Part shown: piece by piece, positions 14,906 to 15,650 of the stretch | How the letters are laid out: each line of letters opens with the position of its first letter | Position numbering within the stretch: the first letter of the stretch is position 1 | Origin: Lysobacteraceae bacterium UBA6001 | GTDB taxonomy: Bacteria > Pseudomonadota > Gammaproteobacteria > Xanthomonadales > Xanthomonadaceae | Length of the DNA stretch: 15,650 bases | NCBI GenBank assembly: GCA_002429615.1 | Contig: DJAN01000071.1 | Location: forward strand, 1-15,650 | Direction: 5' to 3' | The notes under the pieces: model-generated | What the model was told of the DNA's origin: nothing | Seen by the model: only the letters and a program-made list of their open reading frames with translations | The model's database searches: none | Translations under genes and position numbers: made by a program

Positions 14906-15650
14906 GTGGATACCGCCAACTCCCTTTCCGAATGGCTTGAATACATCGAGCGCCAGCACCCGCAGTCGATCGCGATGGGGCTGGAGCGGGTGCGCGAGGT
15001 CGCCACGCGGATGGGACTCGGGGCGCCGGCGAAGAAGGTGATCGTCGTCGGCGGCACCAACGGCAAGGGCTCGACCGTGGCTTTCGTCGAAGCCATCGCG
15101 CGCGCGGCTGGCTGGAAGGTGGGGGCGTATACCTCGCCGCACCTGCTGGCCTACAACGAACGTGTCCGCATCGACGGCGAGGATGCCGATGACGCCGCGC
15201 TGGTCGCCGCGTTCGCGGCGGTGGAAGCCGCGCGCGGTGACACCGCGCTGACCTATTTCGAGTACGGCACGCTGGCCGCGCTGTGGCTGTTCGGGCGCGC
15301 CGGGCTGGACCTGGCGGTGCTGGAGGTGGGCCTGGGTGGGCGGCTGGACGCGGTGAACCTGGTCGACGCCGACGTGTCCATCATCACCACCGTGGACATC
15401 GACCATACCGACTGGCTGGGCGAGGATCGCGAGGCCATCGGCGCGGAGAAGGCCGGCATCATCCGCGGCTGGAAGCCGGTGGTGCTGGGCGAGATCGACC
15501 CGCCATCGAGCGTGCTGCGGCGTGCCTACCTGCTGGGCGCCAACGCGATCCGCTACGGCAGCGACTATTTCTGCGAGCCGATCGACGCGCAGCGCTGGCG
15601 CTGGCGTGATGTCTCGTTCCGGCTCGAGCTGCCGATGCCGGCGCTGCGCG
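14906..15650 (+). CDS. folC: Bifunctional folylpolyglutamate synthase/dihydrofolate synthase, 3' end outside window
   Basis: FolC adds glutamate to dihydropteroate, making dihydrofolate, and extends tetrahydrofolate with further glutamates in the cytoplasm. About 248 residues are visible of an expected 420 or so. GTG 14906 is preferred because it opens directly into the conserved SLSEWLEYIERQHPQSIAMG; ATG 14873 in the same frame adds eleven poorly conserved residues and overlaps a GATAAT box. Family motifs, numbered from the GTG: P-loop VVGGTNGKGST (47-57), the folate-binding loop YTSPHLLAYNERVRIDG, then TYFEYGTLAALWLF, EVGLGGRLDAVNLVDADVSI and TVDIDHTDWLGEDREAIGAE followed by KAGIIR, which carries the lysine carbamylated in relatives. 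Nothing looks truncated or altered before the window edge. It follows the cyclase gene on the same strand after 69 bases and is probably transcribed from its own promoter. Confidence 0.95.
   Translation, partial: MDTANSLSEWLEYIERQHPQSIAMGLERVREVATRMGLGAPAKKVIVVGGTNGKGSTVAFVEAIARAAGWKVGAYTSPHLLAYNERVRIDGEDADDAALVAAFAAVEAARGDTALTYFEYGTLAALWLFGRAGLDLAVLEVGLGGRLDAVNLVDADVSIITTVDIDHTDWLGEDREAIGAEKAGIIRGWKPVVLGEIDPPSSVLRRAYLLGANAIRYGSDYFCEPIDAQRWRWRDVSFRLELPMPALR

Noticed and set aside
13823..15406. Minus-strand 527-codon open frame over the cyclase gene and folC
   Set aside because: Antisense to the GGDEF and FolC motifs; composition typical of a shadow frame.

Overview
The window is a high-GC (roughly two-thirds G+C), gene-dense gammaproteobacterial chromosome segment. 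The combination of an S46 dipeptidyl-peptidase, a TorF-type putative porin, a phosphate-selective-type porin fused into a sulfate uptake operon and an Ala/Lys/Pro-tailed lipoprotein points to the Xanthomonadaceae/Lysobacteraceae (Lysobacter, Luteimonas, Pseudoxanthomonas, Stenotrophomonas or Xanthomonas). This placement rests on recognition of protein families, not on a search. There are 13 protein-coding genes, two of them cut by the window edges. I saw no tRNA, rRNA, CRISPR array, transposase or phage gene.

Layout from left to right: the 3' part of an RsuA/RluE-type pseudouridine synthase (3-758, +); a small lipoprotein with a basic low-complexity tail (872-1369, +); kbl, glycine C-acetyltransferase (1387-2589, -); a five-gene sulfate uptake operon made of an OprO/OprP-type porin, sbp, cysT, cysW and cysA (2771-8128, +, gaps of 2 to 7 bases); a TorF-family outer-membrane protein with a strong terminator (8304-9071, +); a 420-base gene-free stretch with two copies of a structured repeat (9072-9490); the tdh terminator and tdh, threonine 3-dehydrogenase (9491-10586, -); an S46 dipeptidyl-peptidase (10746-12908, +); a histidine phosphatase (13007-13651, +); a MASE2-GGDEF diguanylate cyclase (13796-14836, +); and the 5' part of folC (14906 to the right edge, +).

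Two functional groups stand out. The porin-sbp-cysTWA operon is a complete route for sulfate from outside the cell to the cytoplasm: outer-membrane channel, periplasmic binding protein, two inner-membrane permeases and an ATPase. The kbl and tdh products catalyse consecutive steps of threonine breakdown to glycine and acetyl-CoA. Their genes lie on the same strand but about 7 kb apart, with the sulfate and TorF genes on the opposite strand between them.

The most interesting non-coding feature is in the convergent intergenic region 9021-9551. Two 117-base elements (9137-9253 and 9341-9457) lie in opposite orientation. Each has a 59-base core, 51/59 identical between copies, closed by 29-base inverted-repeat arms. 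The arms differ strongly between the copies, yet each arm still pairs with its own partner, which is a compensatory pattern suggesting that the fold itself is maintained.
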